A stretch of DNA of 64,000 bases from contig MGTV01000037.1 of assembly GCA_001799635.1 (NCBI GenBank), positions 62,001 to 126,000 of the forward strand, given 5' to 3'. The position numbers were made by a program, and so were the translations under genes. Under the pieces are notes generated by a model, which saw only the letters and a program-made list of their open reading frames with translations, searched no databases and was not told where the DNA came from. This stretch comes from Elusimicrobia bacterium GWA2_62_23. Lineage in GTDB: Bacteria > Elusimicrobiota > Elusimicrobia > Elusimicrobiales > UBA9959. Of the stretch, positions 17,083 through 29,300 are shown piece by piece; the stretch's first letter is position 1, and each line of letters starts with the position of its first letter.

Positions 17083-20000
17083 TCAGTGCACTATCGCCAG
17101 CCGCTTCACCACGAACTTTTTCCCCGAAGCCCCGGAGGCCTCGAACCTGAACTGGTAGACGCCGCTGGCGATCTTCCTTATGTTCCAGGGAAGTTCCGAC
17201 GTGACTCCGGCCGGACAGTCCGCCCGGGAAAGTTTAGCCACCCGCTGGCCGGCCACGTTATAGACTTCTATCTTCACCGAAACCTTCTCGGAGACCCTGA
17301 ATTTAAAAGTGAGCGTGTCGCCGCGCGCGGGGTTAGGGTAGGTATAAACTTCGTCCCTGGCAAAGAGCTCCCCGCTGGGCACATACTCCATCACCGCGAA
17401 GACGCCCAGTTGCAGCACTCCGGCCGTAACGCGCATGGAAGACGCGTCGGCACGGGAATTATCCACCATGACCCAGCCGGAGCCGGAGCGCATGTAGAGC
17501 CGGACGTTCTCCAGGTCCATGCCGGCCACGTCGGCCTCGGCATAGGGCACCGATAGCTGGGCTGGAGACGTCAGCCGGGTAGCGGCGCTCAGGAATTTGG
17601 CCTCGTAGACCACCCCGGTGGGATTGGCCGAGCCGGCGGCCGCCGCCTGGAACAGCGGCTGGTAGGTGGCGGGATCCAGGCGCGTAAAGATCACGCGGTC
17701 GTTCTGGGAAGCGGCCCCGGACGGGATCTCGAACCTGGCCCCGTCCGCGAGGCGCAGCGAAACGCCCGCCCCAGCGTCGAAGGAGCGCCAGTTGTTGGCG
17801 GAGACCGCGTCCGCCTCGGCGGACAGCGGGGAAGCGGAGGTGCTGTCGAAAGCGGAGACCGCGTAATAGTAGCGCACGTTCTCGGTGGCGGAAGCGTCGA
17901 TGTAGCCGGTAGCGCCGGCGCCCAGCAGCGCGTACGGCGAGGCGGCGCTATAGGAGCCGGCGGCCTGGCGGCGGTAAACCTTGTAACCGTATACGTCGCC
18001 GCCGGGACCGTCGTCAGGGGAAACCGACCAGGCCAGCGTCACGCTGCCGCCGGCGTCGGCCAACGTATCGGCCGCGGCCAGGCCGGAGGGAGGGGAAGGA
18101 GGCAGCGGATCCCTGGGCACGCAGGCCGAGGCCACGTTGGAAAGGCCGCTCTGGTTGGGAACGGCGTCGGCCGCTTTCAGCGCGAAATAGTAGGTCACCC
18201 CGCCGAAAAGCCCCCCCGTCTCCTCGCGTTCCGGAGTGCCGGCCACCCCGTCCACCGGCCGCGTGCCGCCCGCGAGCGAGGCGCCGTCGAAAGTCCCCCA
18301 GTCGAAAGCGGGCGCCGTGGTGCGCTTGATCGTATAATAGGCGGCCTCGCCGGAATCCCCGTCGTTACCGGGCGCGGTCCAGGTCAGGGTCAACATGCCG
18401 TAGGCCGGGCCGGAAGAGACGGCGAGGTCGGCCACGTCCGCCGGCGGAGTGAAGTCCCCCGTGTCGTTCACGGAGAAGGCCTCCGCCTCCTCCGAATTCC
18501 CGGATTCGGAGTAGCCGTCGAAAGAGCGCACGACATAGGCAAAAGTAGTGCCGGTCACTGCGGAAGAGTCCACGTAGGCCAGCGTGGTGGAACTGACCGA
18601 GCCCAGCAGCGCAGGCCCCTGCTCGCCATCCCGGTAAACGCGATAGGCGGTGACGGCGGAGCTGGGAGAAGCCGTCCAGGCCAGGGCTATACTGTTGCCG
18701 CCGTCGGCCGGCACGTCGGAGGCCGTCAGTCCCGAAGGAGGCTCGGGCAGGGCGTTCACCCGCACCCGCACGCTGGAGACATTGGGCGGGCCGCCGGCGC
18801 CGTTCTCCAGGACGGTAAGCCGCAGGGTGTAGAGCCCGTTCTCGAGAGCCGTGGTGTCCCATACCGCCAGGGGGAGGCCGTGCACGGGCACGGCCGTGGC
18901 GCTGGACGCCACCAGCGTCCACTGGGAGACTTCCCCGCCGGTGCTGTATTCCACCTGGTAGCCGGCCAGGTCGGGGTTGGAGATATAGCCGTTTATGTCC
19001 ACCCCGCCGGAAACTACCGCCCCGGCCGCCGGCTCCGAGATTGCGGTCACCTTCGCGGCCTGGTAAACCGACACCTTGCCGTCCATGCCGGCCGCGAAGA
19101 CCAGGCCGTTGGAAACGCCCGGGGATGCGTAGACCGGGCTGGAGAAACTAACGTCCGCCACCAGCGGCAGGGAAGCTCCGGAGGTGCTATAAGCCACCAG
19201 CGCCCCGCCGGCCGTGCCTATATAGATCACGCCGCCGGCCACCGCCGGCGAGGACAATAATCCCACCGGGGATACGGAACCGAGTGTCGGGGTGCTGGGC
19301 CAGACATAGAGCAGGGCCTGGTCGGAGGCGCCGGAGGTGAGAGCGTGCAGGAGATTGTCCGTGGAGCCGCCCGAGAAATATAGCCTGTCTCCGCTGACGG
19401 ACGGAGAACCGGCCTGGCGCCAGCCCAGGCTGCCGTCGGGCAGGGGAATGTCCTCCTCGAAAGGTCCGGTCTGGGCATTAAGCAGGGTCATGTCGTCAGC
19501 GGCCAGGGCCAGGGGCTTGTTCTCGTCGAAACCGGGCACGGCGTATACCACGCCGTCGGAGACGGCCGCGGCGTTGCGGCCATAACGCCCCCCCACCGCC
19601 GGATAGACCCAGGCCTGAGCCAGCGTGCCGGCGTCGGCCGCGTAGAGCTGGCCGTCGTTGACGCCGAAATACACCTTTTCCCCGTCGCAGGCCGGGGCCG
19701 AGTCCACAGGCTGCGAGGCCGCGAACTCGCCGGCCGGCGCTCCGCCCGCGGCGTTGAAAGCCTTAAGTTTATTCACCGGCGCCGAAACGCCCACATAGAC
19801 CTTGCCGGCGCACAATAGCGGAGCGGAGAAAGAGGGCGCACCCAGAGCCGCTTTCCACAGGAAAGAGCCGCTGCGGCGGTTCAGGGCGTAAAGGTAGCCG
19901 TCCGTGGAGGCGGCATAGACCGCCGCCGCGTCCACCGCGGGAGAGGCGTCTATCCAGCCGCCGGCCTGGAAACGCCAGGCCTCGGCACCGGTATCGGCGT

Positions 20001-20283
20001 GGAAAGCGTAGAGGCGGTTGTCCCTGGCTCCGAAATATACCATGCCGTCATAGGCCACCGGGCCGCCGGCCACCGGGCCGCCGGCCGTGAACTCCCAGAG
20101 CTTGGTCAGGGGCGGATAGGCCTGCTCGTCGGAGAAGCCGGTGCGCCCGGCATTGCCGCGGGCCATGGGCCAGTCGGCGGAGCGTAGCGGCGCAGGACCA
20201 GCCGCAAGGGCGATCAACAAAGCCAGGAAGGCGGCCAACGCCGCTCCCGCCGCGAACGATCTTTTATTCCTCTGCATACTCAT
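17083..20283 (-). CDS. Secreted multidomain protein: PQQ-like propeller, FN3 repeats, T9SS-like C-terminus
   Basis: 1066 aa. A signal peptide (residues 1-36) is followed by a beta-propeller of PQQ-like repeats (about 40-405; VYFGARDNRLYAFHADTG and similar). Next come an Ig-like segment (about 415-505), three FN3 domains (about 510-830) and a ZU5-like segment (about 840-965). The C-terminal about 90 residues read YTYPNPARGDTLTFKF ... YNVAGQRV ... SGVYQFRF ... KKFVVKR, the pattern of a type IX secretion type A sorting domain. A likely surface-attached or secreted protein. AAGGCGG precedes the ATG, 31 bp after the giant FN3 gene, which ends in a similar propeller. No catalytic motif was found. 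Confidence 0.75.
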   Translation of the reverse strand: MSMQRNKRSFAAGAALAAFLALLIALAAGPAPLRSADWPMARGNAGRTGFSDEQAYPPLTKLWEFTAGGPVAGGPVAYDGMVYFGARDNRLYAFHADTGAEAWRFQAGGWIDASPAVDAAAVYAASTDGYLYALNRRSGSFLWKAALGAPSFSAPLLCAGKVYVGVSAPVNKLKAFNAAGGAPAGEFAASQPVDSAPACDGEKVYFGVNDGQLYAADAGTLAQAWVYPAVGGRYGRNAAAVSDGVVYAVPGFDENKPLALAADDMTLLNAQTGPFEEDIPLPDGSLGWRQAGSPSVSGDRLYFSGGSTDNLLHALTSGASDQALLYVWPSTPTLGSVSPVGLLSSPAVAGGVIYIGTAGGALVAYSTSGASLPLVADVSFSSPVYASPGVSNGLVFAAGMDGKVSVYQAAKVTAISEPAAGAVVSGGVDINGYISNPDLAGYQVEYSTGGEVSQWTLVASSATAVPVHGLPLAVWDTTALENGLYTLRLTVLENGAGGPPNVSSVRVRVNALPEPPSGLTASDVPADGGNSIALAWTASPSSAVTAYRVYRDGEQGPALLGSVSSTTLAYVDSSAVTGTTFAYVVRSFDGYSESGNSEEAEAFSVNDTGDFTPPADVADLAVSSGPAYGMLTLTWTAPGNDGDSGEAAYYTIKRTTAPAFDWGTFDGASLAGGTRPVDGVAGTPEREETGGLFGGVTYYFALKAADAVPNQSGLSNVASACVPRDPLPPSPPSGLAAADTLADAGGSVTLAWSVSPDDGPGGDVYGYKVYRRQAAGSYSAASPYALLGAGATGYIDASATENVRYYYAVSAFDSTSASPLSAEADAVSANNWRSFDAGAGVSLRLADGARFEIPSGAASQNDRVIFTRLDPATYQPLFQAAAAGSANPTGVVYEAKFLSAATRLTSPAQLSVPYAEADVAGMDLENVRLYMRSGSGWVMVDNSRADASSMRVTAGVLQLGVFAVMEYVPSGELFARDEVYTYPNPARGDTLTFKFRVSEKVSVKIEVYNVAGQRVAKLSRADCPAGVTSELPWNIRKIASGVYQFRFEASGASGKKFVVKRLAIVH

Positions 20284-20314
20284 AGAACCGCCTTATGCCT
20301 CCGACCCGCGGGCC

Positions 20315-23300
20315 TCACGGACCTATGTACAGCGTATAGGTCTTGCCGTCGGTGGAACCCACCTTAATGGTCCTGTCGTCGAGATCCACTACCGGGTCAG
20401 CCCGCACCGGGCCGCCTGTGGCCACCGGCCAGCCGGCCCTGCGCGCACCGGTATCGGCGTCGAAAGCGTAGATATAGCCGTCATCGCAACCAAAGTAAAT
20501 ATAATTCTGCGCCACGCCGGAGCCAACTCCGGCCGGCACCCAAATTGGCCCAGATCTTATGGCGCCACCGGCCTGCAGCGGCCAGCCCGGAGCGCTGGCG
20601 CCAGTGGTGTCCACTTTGTGCAGGCGGCCGGCGTCGTCACCGAAGAAAATATACTTGGCGCCCGAGAAAGACACGGACGGGGAAGTATAAATGGGCGCGG
20701 CGCCAGAGGCCGGATAATCATCGATCCAGCCGCTGGGCAGGGCGCTCAGGTTGGACGAGACCCTGGCGTACAGTTTCCCGTCGGTGGAGGTAAAATAGAT
20801 CACGTTATTGGGGCTGGCGTCGCGCGCGTCCAGGTAAGGCGAGGACTTTATGGCCCCTCCGGTAATGAAGCTGGTCGGGGAAGCGCCGTCGGCGGTCTGC
20901 AGGGCCACCACCTTGCCGTCCTCCAACCCGATCCACCCGGTCTTGATGGTATCGCGGTCGTCTATCGAGATGGTTCCTGAAACCCCGGCCGTCACCGCGG
21001 CGGAGAAGGTCCAGCCGGAACAGGGCAGGCCGTCGGCTTTGGCCAGACAGCGCACGGTATTGTCGTTGACGCCGAAATAGATGTTGGGACCGGTGCACAA
21101 CAGGTCGGTACACATCACATTGGACCTGACCGGCGCCCCCACGGACCGTTTCCAGACCAGCCCGGCCGCGGTCTCGTCGTCGCGAACCTTGTAGACGTCG
21201 CCGTTGTCGTTGGCGAAGTAGATGACCACGTCCGTACCCTCCACCACGGCGTTGGGGCTGGTGCGGATGGGCGAAAGCGGGGAGGTGGCGTAGCTCCACT
21301 TGAACGTGCCGTCCTTCTTTATGGCGCGCAGATATCCGTCGGCCGAGGCCACGTAGACGGCGGAACTCACGGCGGTATCGCCCTCGTTGGTATAGTAGGA
21401 GACCGGCGACTCGGTGGCGGCGGCGGCCGGCAGAACGTAAGGCCACGCCGTCCCGGCCGGCGGCCGCGCCGGGGAGATCAGCGTGACCGCCTCGGTATTG
21501 GCGGCGGCGGCCGGCGCGAACTCCTGCGCCAAGGCCCCGGGGCCGTCCAGCACCGTAGCCCTCACCGGAGAGAAACCGGCGCGGAAAACATTGGGGCTGC
21601 GGTCCGAGGCGTCAGCGGTGGACTCCAGGACTATAAAGAACGTACCCGTAGAAGCGGCCGGTACCGCAGCCGCCGACAGCCAGCCCCCCCCCACCGTCAT
21701 GGTGGAAAGGCCGTTGCCGTCCACCAGGATGGAATTCATGGGCACATAGGCCAGCGTGCTGGCGTCGATACCGGGCTCATAAATGCCGGGCAGGCCGGAG
21801 GCGGAGTCGGCCACCAGCAGCACGGCCTCGAACAGGTCGCGCGCCTGCTGCTGCGTCAAAGGCGCGAGGCCGGAATCGTAGAGCGAGAAGGCCACGGTGG
21901 CCAGCTGCACGGGATTGAAGCCGGCCGGGTTATTGTTGGCCACCTGCAGCTTCAGCACGCCGGCGCGGGAGGCGTCGTTCATCCAGGCCGGAGCGGAGCT
22001 GCTCACGGAGACGCCGTGCACGCCGGCGTAATAGGTCACCGTGCCCAGCTCTATGCGCGGGGCCGAGGCCGCACCGGTGTCGGTGTTGAAAGTTACGCGG
22101 TAGACGGCGCTGGAAACCAGCGGGGCCCCGTCCTGGTCGTAGAAGGTCAGGCCGGTCTGCTGCGCGCTCTGCTGGGCCGTGGAGGCCGGGTCCAGGCCTA
22201 TGTCCTCCAGACGGTAGAGATGAGGGGACTCCGGGTCGGCCGAGCCGCCGGTGCGCTGGAACAGGATGTTATTTCCGGCTCCTCCGGAAGAGTCCCCCAG
22301 GTCCAGAGTGACCGGGAAGGTTTTGGCCAGGAACTGCGGGGCGCTGGTGTTGACCGGGTAGACCAGCGTGTTCGCGGCGGCCGTGCCGGCGTTGTTGTTC
22401 CTGGAGACCGGCGTGGCGTAGGCGGAAGCCGAGAAATCGGCCGAGTCGCTGCCGGTGTCGGCCCCTTCGGCGGGGCCGCGGGCTATGGAATATGCGGCGC
22501 CGCCCGGCGCGAAGTTGCCGGCGGACACCTGTTCCGCCCTGTAATTGTAAAGGGTGTAGGCAGTCCCCGACTGCCAGACCGCCCAGTCAACCACGGAACC
22601 GGTGGAATTCTCCAGCGCCAGGAAATCCCCCGCCGCGGCCAGGCCGCCCGGGCCGAAGACCCCGGCGAAGGTGTAGCCGTCGTCGCTGAGCGCGGAGAAG
22701 TCTATGACCGCGTAGTCCAGCGGGTAGATCTTGCGCGTGAACTTGAAAGCGAGGCCGTTGGCCGAGGAAACGGAATTCCTGAGCGCGTAGCCGGCGAGCG
22801 TGCGCGTGGAGACCGGCGAGGCGTTATAGAGCTCAATGAACTGCCGGTCGGCCGCGCCGTAGGCGATCTCGTTGAGTTTCAGCGCGTCGGTGGAGACCGA
22901 GTTGCCGTAGCCGGGCGTGGGGGACGGATCTATCCAGAAGAAGGAAGGGTCCCCGTCCGTAACGCGCGCCAGCGACTGGCCGGCCCCCAGCACCGGCCAC
23001 TGCGCCTGGTCCACGATGGCTCCCGTGTTGTTCATCAGTTTCAGGTGATAACTCTGCCCGCCCACCAGGTCGGTGGCCAGGCCGGTCAGCGTGAAGGTGG
23101 AGTAGGCGTTCACCACGTCGGAAGCCTGCGCGGTCCAGACGGTGATCGGGGTGCCGCCCAGGTCCAGCGTGTTCTCCACATAGTCGAGTTTCCAACCTAT
23201 CAGCGACACCGTGCTGGCCGAGTTGTTATAGAACTCGACCCAATCCTCTCCGACGGCGCCGGAAGCGTAGATCTCGTTGAGGTAGACCGCCGGCTGCAGC

Positions 23301-26300
23301 ATAGCCTCGGGATAGATATCGTAAGCGTTGAGGTCGGTGCCGTCGGCCCTGACCAGCTTGAAGCAGTAGGAGGTGCCGGCCGCCATACCGTTGTCCTTCA
23401 GCGCGAAGTCCCACATGGCGTCGCGGTTGCGCGCCGTCAGCGCCAGCGTAGCCGCCGGCGAGGACTCCGCGTAGGCCTGGGCCACGGTCACGTGGGCGCC
23501 GTGCTGCGGGTCGGCCGCGTTGGCCGTCAGCGCCGCCCCGTCGGCCGGCGTGTTGTTATTGAAAGCTATCACCGTGGCCGCGCCCACGTCGGTATATACG
23601 GCCGGGTTGCCGCCCGAAGGCGCCGCACAGGTGCCGTCGCCGCGGCCGGCGAACTGCAGCTTGAAGCTCTCGGCGCCGGCGGCCAGGTCCACCTGGTCTA
23701 TGTGCAGCAGCGGCCGCAGGCGGAAAGCCGCGCCCGAAGAGAGTATGACCCCGGGCGTGTCCTGCGCCGCCAGCGCCGTCCCCACGTCGGTGGAATCGGC
23801 GTTGGCGAAGAACTTGTAGGCGCTCTGCACATAGGTGGTCTCCGGCGGCGCCGGCCAGAAGAAGAAGGAATGGCCGCCCACGGTGACGGAGGAGAGCGAG
23901 GTCTCCAGCGCGGCGCCGCCGGCGGCGTCGCTCCAGGTGAAGGCCGGGACCGAGGTCATCACCAGGCGCTTCACTATCAGGTCGGAGTTATTGTCCGAAA
24001 CCGCCAGTATGGCGCGGTCCCTGTTCACCGGGTCCTGGTGCAGCTGGTAATGCTTCTGCGGGTTGGCGAAGAGCGGCGCCGGGCTGGCGTCCGCGCCGGC
24101 CGAGGGCGCGCCGGTGGTGCCGTAATACCAGCCTATGTTGGTGGCGGCGGCGTCGTTGTAGGCCACCGCCCAGCGCGTGGCCGCGCCGGAACTCAACCAC
24201 ACCGCCGACACCAGCCGCGTGCCGGCCAACGGCACCTGCGCCGTGGTGTCCACGTTGGCGGTATTGGTCCAGGCCGCGCCGCTCCAGTAACCTATCTGCA
24301 GGTCGGAACCGGCGTTGCCGATAGAGGCGAAGATCATGGCGTCGCTGGCGGGGTTGGCGGCCAGGTCCAGGTTGGTGGCGTCATCGAGGAAGGTGGGCGG
24401 CGTGGTCACCGCGCCCCAGGTATGCAGCGGGCTGCCTCCGGTCCATGTGGCGACAGCGTAACGCACGCCGTTGGTGCCGTCGGCGCCGGCCGCGTTGGCC
24501 CAGACCGCCATGAGGTCGCCCGAGAGCGACTCGAACTCCAGGTCGAAGTCCTCCACGTCCTGGGATACGGTCACTCTTTCCAGGTTGGTCTCCAGCGCCG
24601 CGGCCGGCTCGTTCTCCCAGGCGCTCCCGGTCCAGACCGCCGCCGACAGGTCGGAATTGGCGTCGGCCCAGAGGGCGGCCAGCGTGTCGTAAGTCGCCCG
24701 GCGGTCCGAAGCCAGCTTGACCCACTGCACTATGCCCGTGGTGCGGGCGGCGGTAAGCTGGGTTTCCGAGGTCCAGTTGGCGGCGCCGCAGGCCGCGCCG
24801 CCGGGCTTGGTGCGGTAGCCCAGCTCGCCCGAGGCCGAGACATTCCGCGAATACAGCACCATCACGTCGCCGCTATTGGTCTCATAGGCGATGTCGAAGC
24901 GGCGGGTGGCCTCGTTGCCGCCCACGGCCTGCGTCCATTCCTCGGTCCAGTTGGTGCCGTCGGTGCACAGCACGTGCAGCGTGCCGTCCTTCACGTAGCC
25001 GGCCACGGCTTCCTGCTTGGTGGTGAGCGGGTTGGTGCGGATGACGAACAGCGAGCCGTTGCCGCCCATCTCCAGGTCTCCGGTGGCGCCGAAACTGTTG
25101 GACGCGGCCGAATAATGGCGGAACTGCGGCATGGCCGTGCCGGCCTTACCGTACAGGATCACGCCGTCGCCGGCGGCGTGCACTATGGGCAGAGCCAGCG
25201 TCTTCTTGACGCCCAGGTTCACCCATTCGCTGAAGTTGCCGTTATGGTAGGCCGTGCGCACGCGGAAGTAATAATAAGCGTCGGTATTGAGGCCGCTGAA
25301 AGTGGCGGCCGGGCCTTCGGCCGGCGCGGTGGAGAAAGAAACCCTGTCTGTGACGCCGGCGTTGAAATCATAGGCGGTGGAGACCTCCACCTGGTAGCTC
25401 ACCGAACCCAGCGGATTGGAATTGGCGCCCCAGTTCACGGCAAAGCCGTCGAAACCCACCGCGCTGAAAGTGGAGGCCGCCGAGACCGGCGGGTTGGCCA
25501 GCGTGGCGGTGGCGGGATAAACCGCCCAGCCGCTGGCCTCGCCGGCGCCGTCGGCGCGCACAAAGAGGTAATAAGTGGAATTCAGCGCCAGCGGCGACAG
25601 CAGGGCGGAAAGCCCGGCCGTGGAACTGGACGCGTAAACAGGCGCGGGCTCGGAACCGGGATTCACCGACGCCGCCAGCGTATACCCGGTGGCCTGCGCC
25701 ACAAGGCTCCAGCCGGCCGTTATGGAATTGGCCGAGACCTGGGTTATCGGCGCCGCCACGGGGGCCTGCAGGCCGGCGGTCTTCACCGCGCCGAGGCCGG
25801 CGTAGGCGGTGTAAAGGCCGTTGCGGTTCACCGCCCTGGCCCGGAAATAGTAGGTGGTGGAGAAGACCAGGTCCGTGAAGGCGTAGGACGCGCCGTACTC
25901 CGGCGCGGTGGCGGCCGAAACCTGGTAAAGGACACCCGGGTTGAAGTCCTGAGCGCTGGAAACCTGCACCTCGTAGAGCGTGCCGACCGGATTGCCGTTC
26001 TGCTCCCAGGCCGCGGTAAAGCCGGCGTTGGTCACGGCGCTGAAGGTGGACACCGCGGTGAGCGGCAGATTGGCCAGCGTGGCGGTGCCGGCGGCCGCGG
26101 TATACGCCGTGGACACGCCGTTACGGTTGCGGCCGGCTACGGTGAAGTAGTAGGTGGTGTTAGCGTAAAGGCCGGCGGAACTCAGGTAGAGGTTATAAGT
26201 ATCCGAACTCACCGCCACCGCGCCTCCCGGGTTAAGCGGGTCCTGGGCGGTGGAAGAATAGACCCGGTACAGCGTACCGGCGGCGTTGCCGTTGGCGGAC

Positions 26301-29300
26301 CAGTTGAAGGTAGCCGAAGAGGGGCCTATGTAGGTGAAGCCCGCGGCCACCGGCGGATAGGCCAGCAGTGTTGCGGTGCCGGCCGCCGTGGTATAGGCGG
26401 TAGTGATCCCGTTATTGCCCACCGCCGCTACACGGAAGTAATAAGTGGCGTCGGGGTTCAGGCCCGAAGAGGAGAAGAACAGGTCATAGGTTTCGGAAAG
26501 CGTGGCGGCCGCGCCGCCGGGGGCCAACGGATCCGGCGCCGTGGAAACAGCCACGCTGTAGCGGGTGCGCGGGAAGGGATTGCCTTCCGCCGACCAGTTG
26601 AAGGCGGCCGCGTACGGTCCCACGCCGGTGAAGCCGGCCGCGGCCGGCGCCCGGGCCGGAGTGGTGGTGGAACGCGAAATGGTATAGGCCGTCAGCACGC
26701 CGTCCTTGTTCACGCCGGCCACGCGGAAGTAATAAGCGGTATTGGCGTCCAGGCCGGCGGAGCTCAGCCAGGTGTTGTAGGTGTCGGAACTGCTCACCAC
26801 GGCGCCCGCCGGGACCAGCGGGTTGTAGGCGGTGGAGACCAGCACGCGGTAGCGCGTACCCGGGTCGGCGTTGCCGTTGGCGGACCAGTTGAACCGCGCC
26901 GAGTTGTAGTCCACGTCGGCGAAGGAGAGATAAACCGGCGCCTTGGCCAGCAGCGTAGCCGCGGCCGGATACTGGAACCAGGGGCCGGAGACCTCGTCGC
27001 CATTGGCCCGGACGAACAGGTAATACACCGTGTCAGCCGCCAGCGCCGGGCTGAAGACCGCCGCGGCGGCCGCGCCGTTGCCCACGGTGACGCTGGAGGC
27101 GTAGATGGCCGTCGGCGGGTTGTCCGGGGCGAGCGAGGCCGCCAGGGTGTAGCCGGTGGCGCCGCCCACCAGCGACCAGGAAGCCGCTATGGAGGAAACG
27201 AACACCCCTGTTACGGCGCCCTCGGCCGGAGTGCCCAACTGGCCTATCGCCAGGGTAACACCGCTCAGCGCGGCGTAGGCCGTATAAATACCGTTATTGT
27301 TGACCGCCGCGGCCTTGAAGTAATGAGTCTTGTTCGATTCCAGGCCGGCGGTGGTCAGGAAGAGGTCGTAAACATAATGAGAGGTCACGGCCGCGCCGCC
27401 GGGCACCTGCGGGTCCGGCGCGGTGGAGACCAGCACGCGGTACAAGGTGCCGTCGCGGTTGCCGTCTGCGTACCAGTTGAGCTGCAGCGCGTGCGTGGCC
27501 TCGCCGGTGATGTAGAGGCCGGCCGGCTGGGCGGCCAGCGTGGAGGTGCCGGCGGCCGTGCTGTAAGCGGTGGGCACACCGTTGTTATTAAGACCGGCCA
27601 CGCGGAAATAATGGGTGGTATTGGCCGGCAGACTTGCCAGGTTCAGCGAGGAGCTGTAGGTATCGGACGAGGTGACCGCCGCCCCGGTGGGAGCGAGCGG
27701 GTCCGCGGCGGTGGAGGCCAGCACGCGGTAACGCGTGCCGGGGGGATTGCCGCCGGAAGTCCATGAGAACACCATGGAGCCGGTGGAAACCCCGGAGAAC
27801 CCGCCCGCCGCCGGTGCGTAACCCAGCAACGTGGAGGTACCGGCGGCGGCCGTGTAGGCGGTGAGCACCCCGCTCTTGCCCACGCCGGCCACGCGGAAAT
27901 AATGGGTGGTATTGGCCGCCAGGCCCGAAGAACTCAGGTAGGTATTGTAAGTGTCCGACGAGGTCACCGCCGCCCCGGCCGGCGCGCCAGGGTCTATAGC
28001 GGTGGAGACCAGCACGCGGTAGCGCGTGCCTGGGTCCGCGTTGCCGCCCGCCGTCCAATCAAAGGTCAGCGCGCCCGCTTCTACGGCGGCGAAGCCGGCG
28101 GCCAGCGGCGGGTAGGCCAGCGGCGTGGCGGTGGCGACGGCGGCCGTGTAGGCGCTGGCGGAGCCGTTATGGCCTATGGCCGCCGCGCGGAAATAATAAG
28201 TGGTATCGGCATCCAGGCCCGTAAAGACCGCCGGACCGGAGTAGGCGTCGGAATAGGTCGTAAAAAGGCCCTGCGGGTCCAGCGGGTCCGGCGCCAGCGA
28301 AGCGTAGACGCGGTACAGCGTGCCGGCAGGATTGCCGCCGGAGGTCCAGTTGAAACCGGCCTCCGACGCGATCACGCCCGAGAAGCCGGAGAAGGCCGGC
28401 GGCGCGGCATTGGTGGCCATACCCGAGGCCGCCGCGTAGGCGGTGGGCACGCCGCCCTTGTTGAGGCCGGCCACGCGGAAATAATAGGTGGTATTGGCCG
28501 CCAGGACCGCGGAACTCAGCCAGGTGTTATAGGTGTCCGAAGAGGTCACCACTGCGCCCGCGGGAGCCGCCGGGTCCGCCGCCGTGGAGGCCAGCACGCG
28601 GTAATGCGTGCCGGCCGGATTGCCTCCGGAAGTCCAGTTGAACTTAAGCGAAGCGGCGGAAACTTCGGTGAAAGCCGCGGGCTGCGGCACATAAGGCAGC
28701 AGCGTGGCTACTCCCATGGGCGCCGTGTAGGCGGTAAGCGCGCCGCCCTTGCCAAGGCCGGCCGCGCGGAAATAATAGGTAGTGTCCGGCGCCAGCCCGG
28801 CGGAAGAAAGGGAAAGGCTGTAGGTGTCGTGGGCCGAAACCGCGGCCACGCCCGGATTGGCAGGGTCCGGCGCGGTGGAGACCAGCACCCGGAACATGGT
28901 GCCCGGATAAGCGTTGCCGTTGGCAGACCAGGAGAAGGTAGCAGAATCGGTCTCCACGCCGGTTATGGCGGCTCCGGCCGGCGGATAGGCCAGCAGCGTA
29001 TAAGTGGCCGGGTAGGCCTCCCAGGAACTTGAAGCATCGGGCCCATTGGTGCGGACAAAGAGGTAGTAAAGCGTATCCGGCGCCAGGGCGGGCGTATTCA
29101 GGGTGGCGCCTGCCGTATTATGCACCGTGCTGGAAACATAAATATCGGCCGGAGGGTTCAGGGAACTGACGGACGCGGCCAGAGTATAACCGGTAGCGCC
29201 CTCCACCAGCGACCAGGAGCCCGAAGCCGCCGCAGCGGTAACGCCGCTCAGCGCGCCCAGGGCCGGCCGGGCCGGCGCCAGCGGCTCGGCCAGCTGCACC

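Noticed and set aside
22016-27766. 1916-codon open frame on the plus strand
   Set aside because: It is antisense to the FN3 array. Its repeats mirror those of the coding strand, it has no plausible domains, and GC-rich codon use alone explains the lack of stops.
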